A stretch of DNA of 41,653 bases from positions 1 to 41,653 of the IMG/VR virus record IMGVR_UViG_3300004369_000039; one strand, written 5' to 3'. The translations under genes and the position numbers were made by a program. The stretch is from a virus. The first letter of the stretch is position 1; every line of letters begins with the position of its first letter. This document shows, in pieces, positions 27,601 through 34,644 of the stretch. Under the pieces are notes generated by a model. The model did no database searches and was not told the origin of the DNA. It saw only the letters and a program-made list of their open reading frames with translations.

Positions 27601-30600
27601 CATGTACGACCTAATAGATAATCCTTACGAGTCGGAAGATAATCCATCTATATTTGCGTTCAGTCAGAAACTTACCGCACCTGGGATCGAAACAGGTGAT
27701 GACTATGGCGCCGATATTGATATTGTAAATGATATTATGGTCATTGGTGTTACTAATGATTCAGATGTTAAAGTTGGTGGCGGAAGTGTTTATACCTACT
27801 ACAACGAAAATAGCAAGCCAGGATGGGAATTGCTTAGATATAAGGAACCAAGGGTAGCGATTGACGCATTGAACTCTGCGTTTATCTATAATAAGAAATC
27901 GCAGACTATAATTAATTACTTAGATATACTAGATCCTGCTAAAGGCAAACTGTTGGGAGTAGTAGAACAAGAACTTGATTACATAGAAGAATTTGACCCT
28001 GCTTCTTATAATACCGCAACAAGCAGTGCTGTTATATCCAATGATTCTTTTTATTGGACTACACAACAAGTTGGTAAGACATGGTGGGATACCAGTGTAG
28101 CTCACTTTATTGATTATGAGCAAAGCACTCTATTGTATAGAAGTATCAACTGGGGAAGTTTGTTCCCGGGTAGTGTAGTAACAATTTATGAATGGGTAGA
28201 AAGTAATGTACTTCCTAGTCAATATGTAGCCAATGGTGGGGACGGTGTACCTAAGAATGCAGATGATTCTGCTTATACTCAATCAACTTTTGTTGATCCT
28301 GCTACCGGCATCATTGTAAGCAAATACTATTTCTGGGTAAGTGGAAAATCTGGTGTTGATGCAAACATTGCAAAACGCCAAATCAGCACTAGCCGGTTAG
28401 AGCAATACATAACCAGCCCCAAAGATCAAAATATTCCTTACGTGGGATTGACATCTCCTAGCAGTCTTAACTTGTACAACATAAACGAAAAGACTACAGG
28501 TAGTGATGTTGTATTGCATTTAGACACACAGACCATCGATGACGATCAACTGATACACAATGAGTTTGGGTTGATACAACAAGGTAGTCCCACAAGCATT
28601 ATCCCACAGCGTGTGATAGATAAACTGCGTGATAGTTTACGAGGCGAAGACAGTGCAGGTAGACTAGTACCCGACATTACATTGAAGCCACAAGACAGAC
28701 TAGGTATACTTTCTAAACCTAGACAAGCACTATTTGTTAACAGAACAGCTGCCTTAGAAGTTTTTGTGAACGAAGCAAATAGGATGTTAGCACTGTATCC
28801 AGTATTGCTAACCACTACAGCAACCAGTTTGTATACACAAGAACCGTTTCCTGCTAGTTATGATGCACAAGTAGCATCATACACAGATGTAGAATATTTA
28901 GACACCACAGACTTTGCTGATGGTTATACTATTTTAATTCCACAAGATAGTCGTTATGAAAACAGATGGACATTGCTTGAATTTAATGGCACAACAAGAG
29001 AGTTTGATTTAATACGTAGTCAGAGTTATAAAACAGACTTGTGGTGGACACCTTCGGATTGGTATGACAGTACTTACATTGTAGGTAATGCTATAGCACA
29101 CACTGTTAACATGTATGGCGACATTCAAAAATTAGTACTAGCAGACAACGACTACATAAAAATACTAGATGATGGCGCAGGAAACTGGTCCATATATAGA
29201 TATGAAACTACAGGACAGCTTTCTTTAATTGCGGCAGAAAATGCCACAGTAAAACTAAATGCCTCACTGTACGACACAACAACTACATTAGGCTTTGACA
29301 GTGCTGTTTTTGATTCTTTAGCATTTGACAAGCAAGCAGGTACAGAAACTGGAAGTATTTTTGACAGTTTGTTCAGCCAGATTTTTATTGATAGTTTGTC
29401 TTCTGAATTTAATAAACTATTCTTCAAAATAATAAATTATGTGTTCGAAGAACAGAAAAACCCAGACTGGGTGTTTAAAACCAGTTTCATTGACGTACTA
29501 CATAATATTAGATCACTTGAGCAGATTCCTAACTACAGTAAAGACAATCAAGATTTCTATGAGCAGTACATAAATGAAGTAAAGCCTTATAGAACACAAC
29601 TCAAAGAGTTTATACCTGTTTATACTAAAACCGACACTGCAACAGGTAGTTGGACAGACTTTGACATTCCGGCACGTTGGTATGCTGACGAAAATACCTT
29701 CCGTTCACCAAATATACAAATTGCGTCTGACAGTACCTATTTCACGGCTGACTTGTATAAGCCATACGCTGACAACTACAAGTTGAAAGTTGGTGAAATT
29801 ATTGTTGGTAACATAGGACAAAACTACACAATTGCCCCTAACGTTGAAATATCAGGAGGTGGCGGATCAGGAGCAAATGCAGTTGCAACAATTAGTGCCG
29901 CAGATGGTACCGTAACAAGTATAACTGTTCTCAAATCTGGTTCCGGCTATACTACTACGCCAAACGTTGTAATTAACGGTACAGGTGAAGGTGCAACCGC
30001 ATACGCAGTACTAAGCAGTGAATTTGATAGTCAAGGTGCGTACAGCACAGTCAGAAGCATAGACAGTACTATTAAGTTTGACAGAATCACTTACACCAGT
30101 AATGTAGCACAATGGCAGGCTAATACCGCATACGAAGACACTATTGTGGTAAATGGTAACTTTGCAAACAGTTATGATTTAAACAGAATAGAACTTGATG
30201 GTAACGCAAATGTTGCACCACAAGACTCTACAGTTACAGATGTGTACTTTAAACCAGACGGCACTAAGATGTACATCGCAGGCGATACGTCAGATAGTGT
30301 TTATGAGTACACACTAGGTACACCATGGGAAGTTACAACAGCAAGTAATGTTGCTGTAGCAAATGTAAATGTACAAGATACTAGTATACAAGGTTTGTTC
30401 TTCAGAGAAGACGGAACTCGTATGTACACTGTTGGTGACACCAGCAACAGCGTTTACGAATATAGACTTGCTACCCCTTGGTTTGTTAACACAGCCGCTA
30501 ACATTTCAGTAATCAGCGTAAGCAGTGAAGAAACTAGCGCAACCAGTGTTGAGTTCAGTACAGATGGTACAAGAATGTATGTATTAGGTACAGCAAATGA

Positions 30601-32806
30601 CACAGTGTTTGAATACGAACTTAGTGTTCCATGGTTAGCAAGCAGTGCAACCTACAGCACACGAAGCAAGAGTGTAGCCAGTGAGGAGAATACTCCAACA
30701 GGCATGCGCTTCCGTGAAGATGGTAAAGAACTGTTTGTAACTGGACAACAGTACAACAAAGTATGGAGTTACACACTTTCAACTGCATGGGATATATCAA
30801 CTGCTACACTTAATAATTCAGCAGATTTGAATGCAACTAATCCAACTGGTATGTACATGAGACACGATGGTACACGCTTGTTTGTAGCAGACGATGCGGG
30901 CAATTACGTACAACAATATGATTTCAACAGCAACGGCATCACACAGATAGATGGCAACTTGTACATCACAAGCGGCAACATCATATTCTATAACAACACA
31001 GCATATCTAGCAACTAATGCTAATGTAAGTTCTGAAAGTGTGTTTGACTTTACACGCTTTACAGAAATTGATAGCGGTAACGTGTTGTTAAGTGCCGCGG
31101 ACAGAATAACCAGTTACTACGTACCTAGTTTTGGTAGACCAGGTAAAGATATTGATCAATTAATGTTTGGTACAAGTTATCCCGGCAACAAAGTAATTGG
31201 AGAGACATTTACATCTAACAGCTTCACGCTAACAAGTAATGTAATTGGGTTCAACTACACAGGACATAAGATTACTAGTGCAAACACACAGCAGGTTGAT
31301 TTTATTGATCGTGGCTTTAATCTAAATGATCCTATTAGAATCGAAGGCATGTATGACAACTTCAACTTTGAAAACAATGCAACATTTAGAGTAGTGAGCT
31401 TGTCACGTGATGAGATGATGCTTAGTGGGCAACCAATTGAAAGTGTAGTTACACTATTCTTGGGAGAAACTATTAGTGCTAATGCTGGCGATTATATTAC
31501 ACAGAGTAACACAACTGCTAATGCAAGAGTACTAAACAACTATACGAACTCAGCTAATATTGCAGTAATACAAGAAAAGTACGGTTGGTTAGAACTAGAT
31601 GCAAATGTTGTAAGCGTCAACGGTGTTGCAACTACAGCAAACGTCAGAGATGTGCTGAGTTCTGGTACTGCTAACGTTAAGATCAGTAACTTATACATTG
31701 ATGACATACTTGACAGCAATATTGCAAGTTTCTACACAGACACCGCACTAGGAACCAGACCAGAAGACATAAACATTGTTGGTGGTTTCTACTTGGATGC
31801 TTACAACAGTCATGCACCAGAAGAACTGATTCCAGGCAGAATGTACGACACACTTGAAATGCGTGTGTTTACTAACACTGCTTCAAACACTGCAAGTTAT
31901 GGATTCAGAGTGTTTGAACCAATGGATCGTGACAGGGAATACTACAGAATAAGTGCAAACAGTACCACAACACTTACTGCCAATTTGGCTCTTGACGATG
32001 TTAACATATTTGTTGACAACGCTGCCTTGCTGCCGGATCCGGGCACAGGAGTTGGTGGAGCACCAGGTGAAGTGTTTATTAACGGCGAATTGATTTACTA
32101 CTATCAGAAGTACGATGATGCTAAGATACTTACTGCTGATGTGTGGACAGCCAACACTGAGTTTGCAACGGATAGTTTAATCACATACAGCAGTAATGTT
32201 TTCCTAGTATTAGGAAACGTGTATGCTAATACCACAGCATACATCAACACTGCAAACGTTAAGCAGGTATATGCTAACACAATTTCACAGTTGCGTAGAG
32301 GAGTTGATGGTACTGGCGCAAATGTACACTATGCTAATGCACGTGTAGTTGACAGTTCGTTGGTACAACAGTTACCAAACATAGCACTAACATCAACAGA
32401 TTCGCTAACAGGCGAAAAGAAAGTTGCTGCCAACGTTACATGGCGTGTGTCCTTAAACAACACAATCAGTGCTAACATTGGTGACTACATGACCATGACT
32501 GCACCTACAGCAAATGTTAGAATACTAGAGACTGTTGCAAATGCCAATGTGGTTGCTGTGGACTTTGTTGATGGTAATTTGAGAATTGCAAATGCCAATG
32601 TAAGCATCAATGGAACCACAACCACAGCCAATGTTACTGCACTCAACATACTAGGTGAAGTACTCAGCACTGGTAACGTAAGTGTAACAGGCAAAACAAT
32701 TAAACAGGACTACTTATGGAAAGCATACGGAACTGGTGATACACTAGATTCTAGCACCACCGAGTGGGCCGAATTCATCAAAGCAGAGAGGAGTTATACT
32801 CCATGA
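18656..32806 (+). CDS. 7: Giant baseplate wedge protein in the gp7 position
   Basis: This single uninterrupted frame of 4716 residues starts at ATG 18656 with AGGAAGG upstream. Position after gp6 and the N-terminus (HQFLPDVFQTDTNKKFLNAT, then FYSYDPRISFDKFVNFSQYY) match gp7-position proteins of marine T4-like phages; T4 gp7 is 1032 residues. Regions: gp7-like part (about 1-530), GSGY-type repeats (about 530-600), long mixed body (600-2330), seven FG-GAP-like blades (about 2345-3055), further body, a GSGY unit (about 3730), five DGTxMY-type repeats (about 3856-4090), then Ala/Asn/Val repeats with TTANV units to the end. No enzyme motif or signal peptide is seen. The wedge role is by family; the extra modules may bind surfaces. 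Confidence 0.75.
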   Translation: MAAFKTHQFLPDVFQTDTNKKFLNATVDQLLSEPQLKQVNGYIGRKLAPSYKANDSYVSEPTASRADYQLEPGVVIKDQLTKKVDYATTYVDIVNKIGYEGGITDNHNRLFDNEFYSYDPRISFDKFVNFSQYYWLSLGPNPIQITSTGVSTRQTFTVTYNPVNNAYEFTGNDNVPNPSITLARGGVYEFVINNPGNNFWIQGKPGTDGIDPDQSNVETRDVLGVANNGTDSGTVTFTVPSATAQDQYTSFPTVESVSYATDLAFNQVQGAKPQDLIDTYGGIDGPVAYLDGATVVFVNRAYIDDSFWIDVARTENGIVYLDQSVQIPLADRTNVYTVSIQPDAEGNDRILLLPKIAVPEDHKVRITGGATYASKQWFVRNSVYELVPYITAPLANLYYQNQADSAASGIINLVDLDVDTIDPSTDILGELNYTSPNGVVFTNGLKVNFDSTVPASWQNKNYYVEGVGTGIRLVPENELISIETLNNSFVTAGGLNYQVDDRVTIQGGTFTTAAVAVVDSITQDTAVLSATIDPTSGSVTAVTIIDGGSGYLATPTLTFAAPASGSLASATATITNGVVTAITLASGGSGYESNPVITVTAPESGPIKTFKIKERGNYTVLPTNPVSVTGGSGSGASFEVYLQPEFPDYITINRSSLDRNAWSRGNRWVHIDVIEKTAGYLDQEVLLNQTQRASRPIIEFEADYQLYNNGAVAKLPVDILDTTITRAFQQIQGVVSVDTTVFTVGTLTLTTGDRVVFANDQDNNVRNKIYNFTIEKAVDDPSDVYKAYLVEADDATVVDNNTVLALSGANGGKGWHYNGTSWTIAQEKTANNQEPLFDVVDSTGISYADASTYTGTTFTGSKVISYKRGTGTNDTVLGFPLSYKNFANQGDIEFENTFDSQTFTYLTGDTNVVTTQKVNAGYLQKNASTTTCSRENIWQIARNFSKQFKIYDFIYDGVTNLFPIDHLPDVSTDFPHIKVYVNNEILSVGNFATTKVVDKFAVLVNPDLITKNDAVFVAIFNQDVPVTANAHYEVPINLDINTLNKNLSTVTLGQMRNHLTELKNNSLNVVGSVPGSSNLRDIEYKNTSGSILQHSAPAVYAGLFLNHPTMDAVNAIKLANREYSKFKKNFLEVAGKIDLDLNDAQASFDTVLLQMHSIKNESFPWYHSDMIPHGDENRTAIPTYTVIDPDIVSYEITSIFNDTQPNNKSVLVYVTRTIDNVTTKSLVIKGRDYTFNTDRAAITFTSNFKLLFNDLIDIVEYSDTDGSFIPETPTKMGMYPKFIPEKYLDNTLRTPVNVIQGHDGSITPAFNDFRDDLLLELERRIYNNIKVTYDTNTFDIIDYMPGKFRDTDYTRAEFTQILSQGFLAWVGTNRVDFSTNSYFSASDPFTWNYKAFRDVVNGETLPGTWRSIYRYFYDTDRPHTHPWEMLGFSEKPDYWDTRYGVSPYTGGNSTLWSDLSVGYIHSGTRQGIDLRYQRPNLSQFIPVDDNGNLRSPEQILVTDFDGSRANISYAVGDIGPVELAWRRSSEYPFALMLALALAKPARFFGLQANVHRYNRNSFTGQFETTGTSQHITPTSLHVNGYVDANSATQRTAGYLNWIKDYITNLGAGSASSVVVDNLSKLNVQLVHKVAGYTDKKFVELLAEQVSPSSINNSVVIPDDNYALKIYKGSPVRKIEYSAVIVQKSANGYTVSGYNTTNPFFTIIPSEPNNNAYSIEESGVRAVIFRDFKKQKITIPYGFEFNSVQQVTDFLVGYQRFLQSQGFIFVDNEDALKQQKDFVLSVREFVHWTTQGWKVNSVLVLSPVSDTVKVFEQTAIVDEIKNAPFDSRVLDLNFKPISKNEFSVYREDNLFTFQSNTQKSVGFAELNLVQTEHLLILDNVTEFNDVIYVPELGNRQYRLKFVGYKTDSWSGSLELPGFMFSSDNIDVWSGGTDYLKGSIVQHKNRYYTALQNITADPNFQTTKWKQFEKSELQSGMLRNLASNAQLGASFYDIDNQPANEEIQLFSDGITGFRERQYFTDLGIDVTTQSKYYQGLITQKGTPNSINALEGGTFGNLDTDIDWYENWAFRIGEYGSLDTNAFVETTLSDTAITNNPTLVQYTDSNNIAQQGTVALTENDIYKISGTYNANVFVTEDRTQFPKLRPLPVAGFVNLADVDTTLFNLNNYDSLSSLIDLIGTGYKIWVAKDFNNTWNVFRATYIDGLVFILRDLDEGSAEVVFNENHGLAVNDVVVIKNFDDRFNGAYKVDSVIDTTRFTITITRNLDELQEEAVVSGSGLLYRLSSAKISNPVDIQSVMPVSGWLENDKVWVENLDANGNWGVYNKTSPWVYNSKAELDPSKLSGNDNFGQTISIEPNLAQLMYVGSPGSGEGRVNAFTRSVTNSWTASFALSANSTGLDSFGHKVVNAQGYVAVSAPDSSSGKGYVYIFKDGIIQQILTDSSGSPSDLFGSSLAISRDANYLYIGASGADKVFCYQLNLRTAVDPVLLPVERYNLTLDANVSVAVDDAITYQSPGTTSTASGTVVFDSTRDLADTNVVVVTGNVAAFTDTDLIAINGANVAANIVSDTQAVATDTFSNVSILTSDATEVVVYSQLRAVEYVPTIEYSVSGETITFVTPPATNEVIQVFKRGSYYTNLTTINGNASTNFGSSLATNAGGSVLTVGSDTAVVGTQGNEGLLYAYHRTITEFTTDGTSSSFTAPDVFANDYRVLLNGVELIEDSDYYVIAPSTVQFPDIQTAGQTLRVETNNFVQDQIIPPSTTGVNGQRFGTDIQLCGTGCNLYGSAPSYFANQYSSGAVYRLVNVGRVYGNVTGTVSNATVTSGDSIVINDRPVEFTGTTITDVANDINATSIPGVTASNALVFISNVTSGEVESHWRLQITSNVQVATEKLNITSGSTGTGLTDLGIEIYKHTQVITHPNDIGEKFGTAIGISQSVGKLAVSSEGADTTTPTTFDVAETVTTFDTLSTTFVKIVKDSGAVYMYDLIDNPYESEDNPSIFAFSQKLTAPGIETGDDYGADIDIVNDIMVIGVTNDSDVKVGGGSVYTYYNENSKPGWELLRYKEPRVAIDALNSAFIYNKKSQTIINYLDILDPAKGKLLGVVEQELDYIEEFDPASYNTATSSAVISNDSFYWTTQQVGKTWWDTSVAHFIDYEQSTLLYRSINWGSLFPGSVVTIYEWVESNVLPSQYVANGGDGVPKNADDSAYTQSTFVDPATGIIVSKYYFWVSGKSGVDANIAKRQISTSRLEQYITSPKDQNIPYVGLTSPSSLNLYNINEKTTGSDVVLHLDTQTIDDDQLIHNEFGLIQQGSPTSIIPQRVIDKLRDSLRGEDSAGRLVPDITLKPQDRLGILSKPRQALFVNRTAALEVFVNEANRMLALYPVLLTTTATSLYTQEPFPASYDAQVASYTDVEYLDTTDFADGYTILIPQDSRYENRWTLLEFNGTTREFDLIRSQSYKTDLWWTPSDWYDSTYIVGNAIAHTVNMYGDIQKLVLADNDYIKILDDGAGNWSIYRYETTGQLSLIAAENATVKLNASLYDTTTTLGFDSAVFDSLAFDKQAGTETGSIFDSLFSQIFIDSLSSEFNKLFFKIINYVFEEQKNPDWVFKTSFIDVLHNIRSLEQIPNYSKDNQDFYEQYINEVKPYRTQLKEFIPVYTKTDTATGSWTDFDIPARWYADENTFRSPNIQIASDSTYFTADLYKPYADNYKLKVGEIIVGNIGQNYTIAPNVEISGGGGSGANAVATISAADGTVTSITVLKSGSGYTTTPNVVINGTGEGATAYAVLSSEFDSQGAYSTVRSIDSTIKFDRITYTSNVAQWQANTAYEDTIVVNGNFANSYDLNRIELDGNANVAPQDSTVTDVYFKPDGTKMYIAGDTSDSVYEYTLGTPWEVTTASNVAVANVNVQDTSIQGLFFREDGTRMYTVGDTSNSVYEYRLATPWFVNTAANISVISVSSEETSATSVEFSTDGTRMYVLGTANDTVFEYELSVPWLASSATYSTRSKSVASEENTPTGMRFREDGKELFVTGQQYNKVWSYTLSTAWDISTATLNNSADLNATNPTGMYMRHDGTRLFVADDAGNYVQQYDFNSNGITQIDGNLYITSGNIIFYNNTAYLATNANVSSESVFDFTRFTEIDSGNVLLSAADRITSYYVPSFGRPGKDIDQLMFGTSYPGNKVIGETFTSNSFTLTSNVIGFNYTGHKITSANTQQVDFIDRGFNLNDPIRIEGMYDNFNFENNATFRVVSLSRDEMMLSGQPIESVVTLFLGETISANAGDYITQSNTTANARVLNNYTNSANIAVIQEKYGWLELDANVVSVNGVATTANVRDVLSSGTANVKISNLYIDDILDSNIASFYTDTALGTRPEDINIVGGFYLDAYNSHAPEELIPGRMYDTLEMRVFTNTASNTASYGFRVFEPMDRDREYYRISANSTTTLTANLALDDVNIFVDNAALLPDPGTGVGGAPGEVFINGELIYYYQKYDDAKILTADVWTANTEFATDSLITYSSNVFLVLGNVYANTTAYINTANVKQVYANTISQLRRGVDGTGANVHYANARVVDSSLVQQLPNIALTSTDSLTGEKKVAANVTWRVSLNNTISANIGDYMTMTAPTANVRILETVANANVVAVDFVDGNLRIANANVSINGTTTTANVTALNILGEVLSTGNVSVTGKTIKQDYLWKAYGTGDTLDSSTTEWAEFIKAERSYTP
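20240..20460 (+). repeat. GSGY repeat pair within the giant protein
   Basis: Two consecutive units of about 37 codons share the pattern VTAxTxxxGGSGYxxxPxxT: one reads GGSGYLATPTLTF, the next GGSGYESNPVITV. A related unit, SGSGYTTTPNVVI, occurs again at about 29815-30000. These are typical short beta modules in marine phage structural proteins. Confidence 0.6.
25696..27812 (+). repeat. Seven FG-GAP-like repeats (integrin-type beta-propeller) in the giant protein
   Basis: Seven units begin with F/Y-G and a hydrophobic strand: FGQTISI, FGHKVVN, FGSSLAI, FGSSLAT, FGTDIQL, FGTAIGI, YGADIDI. Most are followed by a second strand with VGxP/VSAP/IGAS-like turns and a third like YVYIF/VYRL/VYMYDL. 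Seven is the number of blades in an integrin-type propeller. Inserts separate blades 3-4 and 5-6. Confidence 0.65.
30224..30925 (+). repeat. Five tandem DGTxMY repeats (second propeller-like region)
   Basis: Five units of about 47-50 codons follow the pattern T-x-V-x-F-x-x-DGT-x-MY-x-x-G-x-x-x-x-x-VYEY-x-L-x-x-PW-x-x-x-TA. The first three are closely alike (PDGTKMYIAGDTSDSVYEYT, EDGTRMYTVGDTSNSVYEYR, TDGTRMYVLGTANDTVFEYE). The fourth and fifth are divergent, and the fifth lacks the PW part. They resemble YncE/surface-layer-type propeller blades. Confidence 0.65.
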
Positions 32807-33510
32807 TTAAACCCCAGATAAATACTCTAGACACGGAAAAAACTAATATGCAAAACATACCTGAACAATCGGAACTTGAGCGCAAACCAGACGAACACGG
32901 TGGTTTACACGTTCAAGGACACATTAAGATTTTTGACCCAGAGTCTGGGGAAGTCTTTATTGACAAACGCAATGCTATACACTACGAAAACATCAGTGAA
33001 GCAATAGCATACAACTTAGCCAATAAAGGACAAAGCTACATTTACGAAATGCACTTTGGTAACGGTGGTACTAGTGTTGACCCAACAGGGGTCATCAACT
33101 ATTTGCCAAGCAATACCAATACCAGCAACAGTAACTTGTACAATCCAACTTTTGCTAAAATTGTAGACAATACCAGTACACTTAATGCTGATCCTACACG
33201 CAACAAGATGGAAATTAGACATACACCAGGTAGAGTATACACAGATATAGTAGTAAGTTGCTTGCTTGATTATGGCGAGCCAACAGGACAAAGCGCATTT
33301 GACAATTCAACTACCCTTGATGACACATACACATTTGATGAGCTTGGACTTAAAGCAAGAAGCACAGACGGTACAAGTGGATTAGCAACAACAGGCAAAT
33401 TGCTAACACATGTTGTTTTCCACCCTGTACAAAAGTCACTCAACAGATTGATACAGATTGACTACACAGTTAGAATACAAACACTGACTAACTTAACTAG
33501 CCAAGGGTAA
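32803..33510 (+). CDS. Virion structural protein following the giant, possible wedge subunit (gp8 position)
   Basis: This is a 235-residue protein. VQGHIKIFDPESGEVFIDKR (about 34-53), NAIHYENISEAIAYNL and FHPVQKSLNRLIQIDYTVRI match a conserved protein found after gp7 in marine T4-like phages. I cannot confirm homology to T4 gp8 (334 residues), only the position. ATG 32803 overlaps the giant's stop (ATGA) with AGAGGAG about 9 nt upstream. A second in-frame ATG at 32848 lies 24 nt after an internal late promoter (32817-32824), so a 15-residue-shorter form (220 residues) could also be made. Confidence 0.75.
   Translation: MIKPQINTLDTEKTNMQNIPEQSELERKPDEHGGLHVQGHIKIFDPESGEVFIDKRNAIHYENISEAIAYNLANKGQSYIYEMHFGNGGTSVDPTGVINYLPSNTNTSNSNLYNPTFAKIVDNTSTLNADPTRNKMEIRHTPGRVYTDIVVSCLLDYGEPTGQSAFDNSTTLDDTYTFDELGLKARSTDGTSGLATTGKLLTHVVFHPVQKSLNRLIQIDYTVRIQTLTNLTSQG
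32817..32824 (+). promoter_or_regulatory. Late promoter inside the start of the structural gene
   Basis: GATAAATA, one base from the late consensus, inside codons 5-8 of the gene. The predicted start near 32830 would leave ATG 32848 as first start. The box-to-ATG distance (24 nt) equals those at 15321 and 36128 within a few bases. Confidence 0.5.
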
Positions 33511-33516
33511 TAAACA

Positions 33517-34644
33517 ATGGCATATAATGTAAACAAAACAGACGGATCAACAATTGTAGTATTAGATGGCACTAAGGATACTACCAGTACCAGTATTACG
33601 TTATTTGGGCGTCTAGTTCAAAACTACGGTGATGCTACTAACGAGAATTTTGTTCATCTACTAGAAAACTTTTCTTTTACTACTTCTCCTGCTAATCCAA
33701 TCAAAGGACAACTTTGGTACGACGCTAATGCAACAGTGGAAAACATCAAAGTATATGATGGCACAGACTGGGTTGCAGTAGGGTCAAATCTCAAAGGTAA
33801 TGTTGATGTATCTGGCAACTTAACTGTTGGCGGTGGTGGCAACTTAGAAATTAAAGAAGTAGGCGGATTAGTAAACATTACTAACACAAATACCGATGGT
33901 AATGTTGCGTTCTTTGCTAACGTAGGCGGAACCTATACCAATGTACTTAATATTGACGGTAGTACAGGATTAGTAAGTGTATCAGCAAACGCCACAGCAG
34001 AATTCGGAATAACCCCAAAACTACAAGTTGACAGCATTGACGCCAAGAATAGATACGATGCCAGTGTAGCAATGACAGCAAATGTAGCAACCATAAATGC
34101 AAATCTTGCTACAAGAACAAATGAAGAATCACAACTTAGAGCAAACATAACAGCAGCCAATGTTGAAATAGATACCACACAAGCCAATGTTGGTTCGTAC
34201 CAGACATTTTCCAACACTAGAGCAGACAGCACAAGTGCAAACTTGGGTACAGTGGTAGGAACAACCGTTCCTGGTATAAATGCCAATGTTGGTGCATTCC
34301 AAACTTATGCAAATACCAGTATTAGTACAATTAATGCTAATGTTACTGGCGCAAACACAAGTATAAGCACATTATCTACTAGACTTGATAGCGTTAACCT
34401 TGCACAAACTGCCGCACTTAGTGCAAATATTAACCTAAAAGCAGACACAGCAGGACCGACATTTACAGGAACTCCTGTTGCACCAACACCAACATTCGGT
34501 GCCAATACCACACAGGTTGCCACAGCACAGTATGTGATGACACGTAGTGTGTTCTGGGACGGTAGTAGAAAATTTGTAAGCACAGCAGACCCAACTGTGA
34601 GTGATGGTGACGACGGAGACATTTGGTTTAAGTATACCCCATGA
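33517..34644 (+). CDS. Tail-fibre-type structural protein with baseplate-attachment N-terminus
   Basis: In this 375-residue protein, the N-terminus (MAYNVNKTDGSTIVVLDG, then TLFGRLVQNYGDATNENFVH and KGQLWYD) is the same module as in the fibre gene at 36158, marking a shared anchoring domain. Residues 90-165 hold beta strands with GNLTVGGGG and NIDGSTGLVSV units. Residues 180-310 form a trimeric-coiled-coil-like stretch of ANITAANVEI, NANVTGANTSISTLSTR type heptads. The C-terminus (RSVFWDGSRKFVSTADPTVS, DGDIWFKYTP) resembles short fibre tips. No enzyme motif. The start follows AAGGGT; its stop overlaps the next ATG (ATGA). A fibre or connector role is inferred. Confidence 0.65.
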   Translation: MAYNVNKTDGSTIVVLDGTKDTTSTSITLFGRLVQNYGDATNENFVHLLENFSFTTSPANPIKGQLWYDANATVENIKVYDGTDWVAVGSNLKGNVDVSGNLTVGGGGNLEIKEVGGLVNITNTNTDGNVAFFANVGGTYTNVLNIDGSTGLVSVSANATAEFGITPKLQVDSIDAKNRYDASVAMTANVATINANLATRTNEESQLRANITAANVEIDTTQANVGSYQTFSNTRADSTSANLGTVVGTTVPGINANVGAFQTYANTSISTINANVTGANTSISTLSTRLDSVNLAQTAALSANINLKADTAGPTFTGTPVAPTPTFGANTTQVATAQYVMTRSVFWDGSRKFVSTADPTVSDGDDGDIWFKYTP

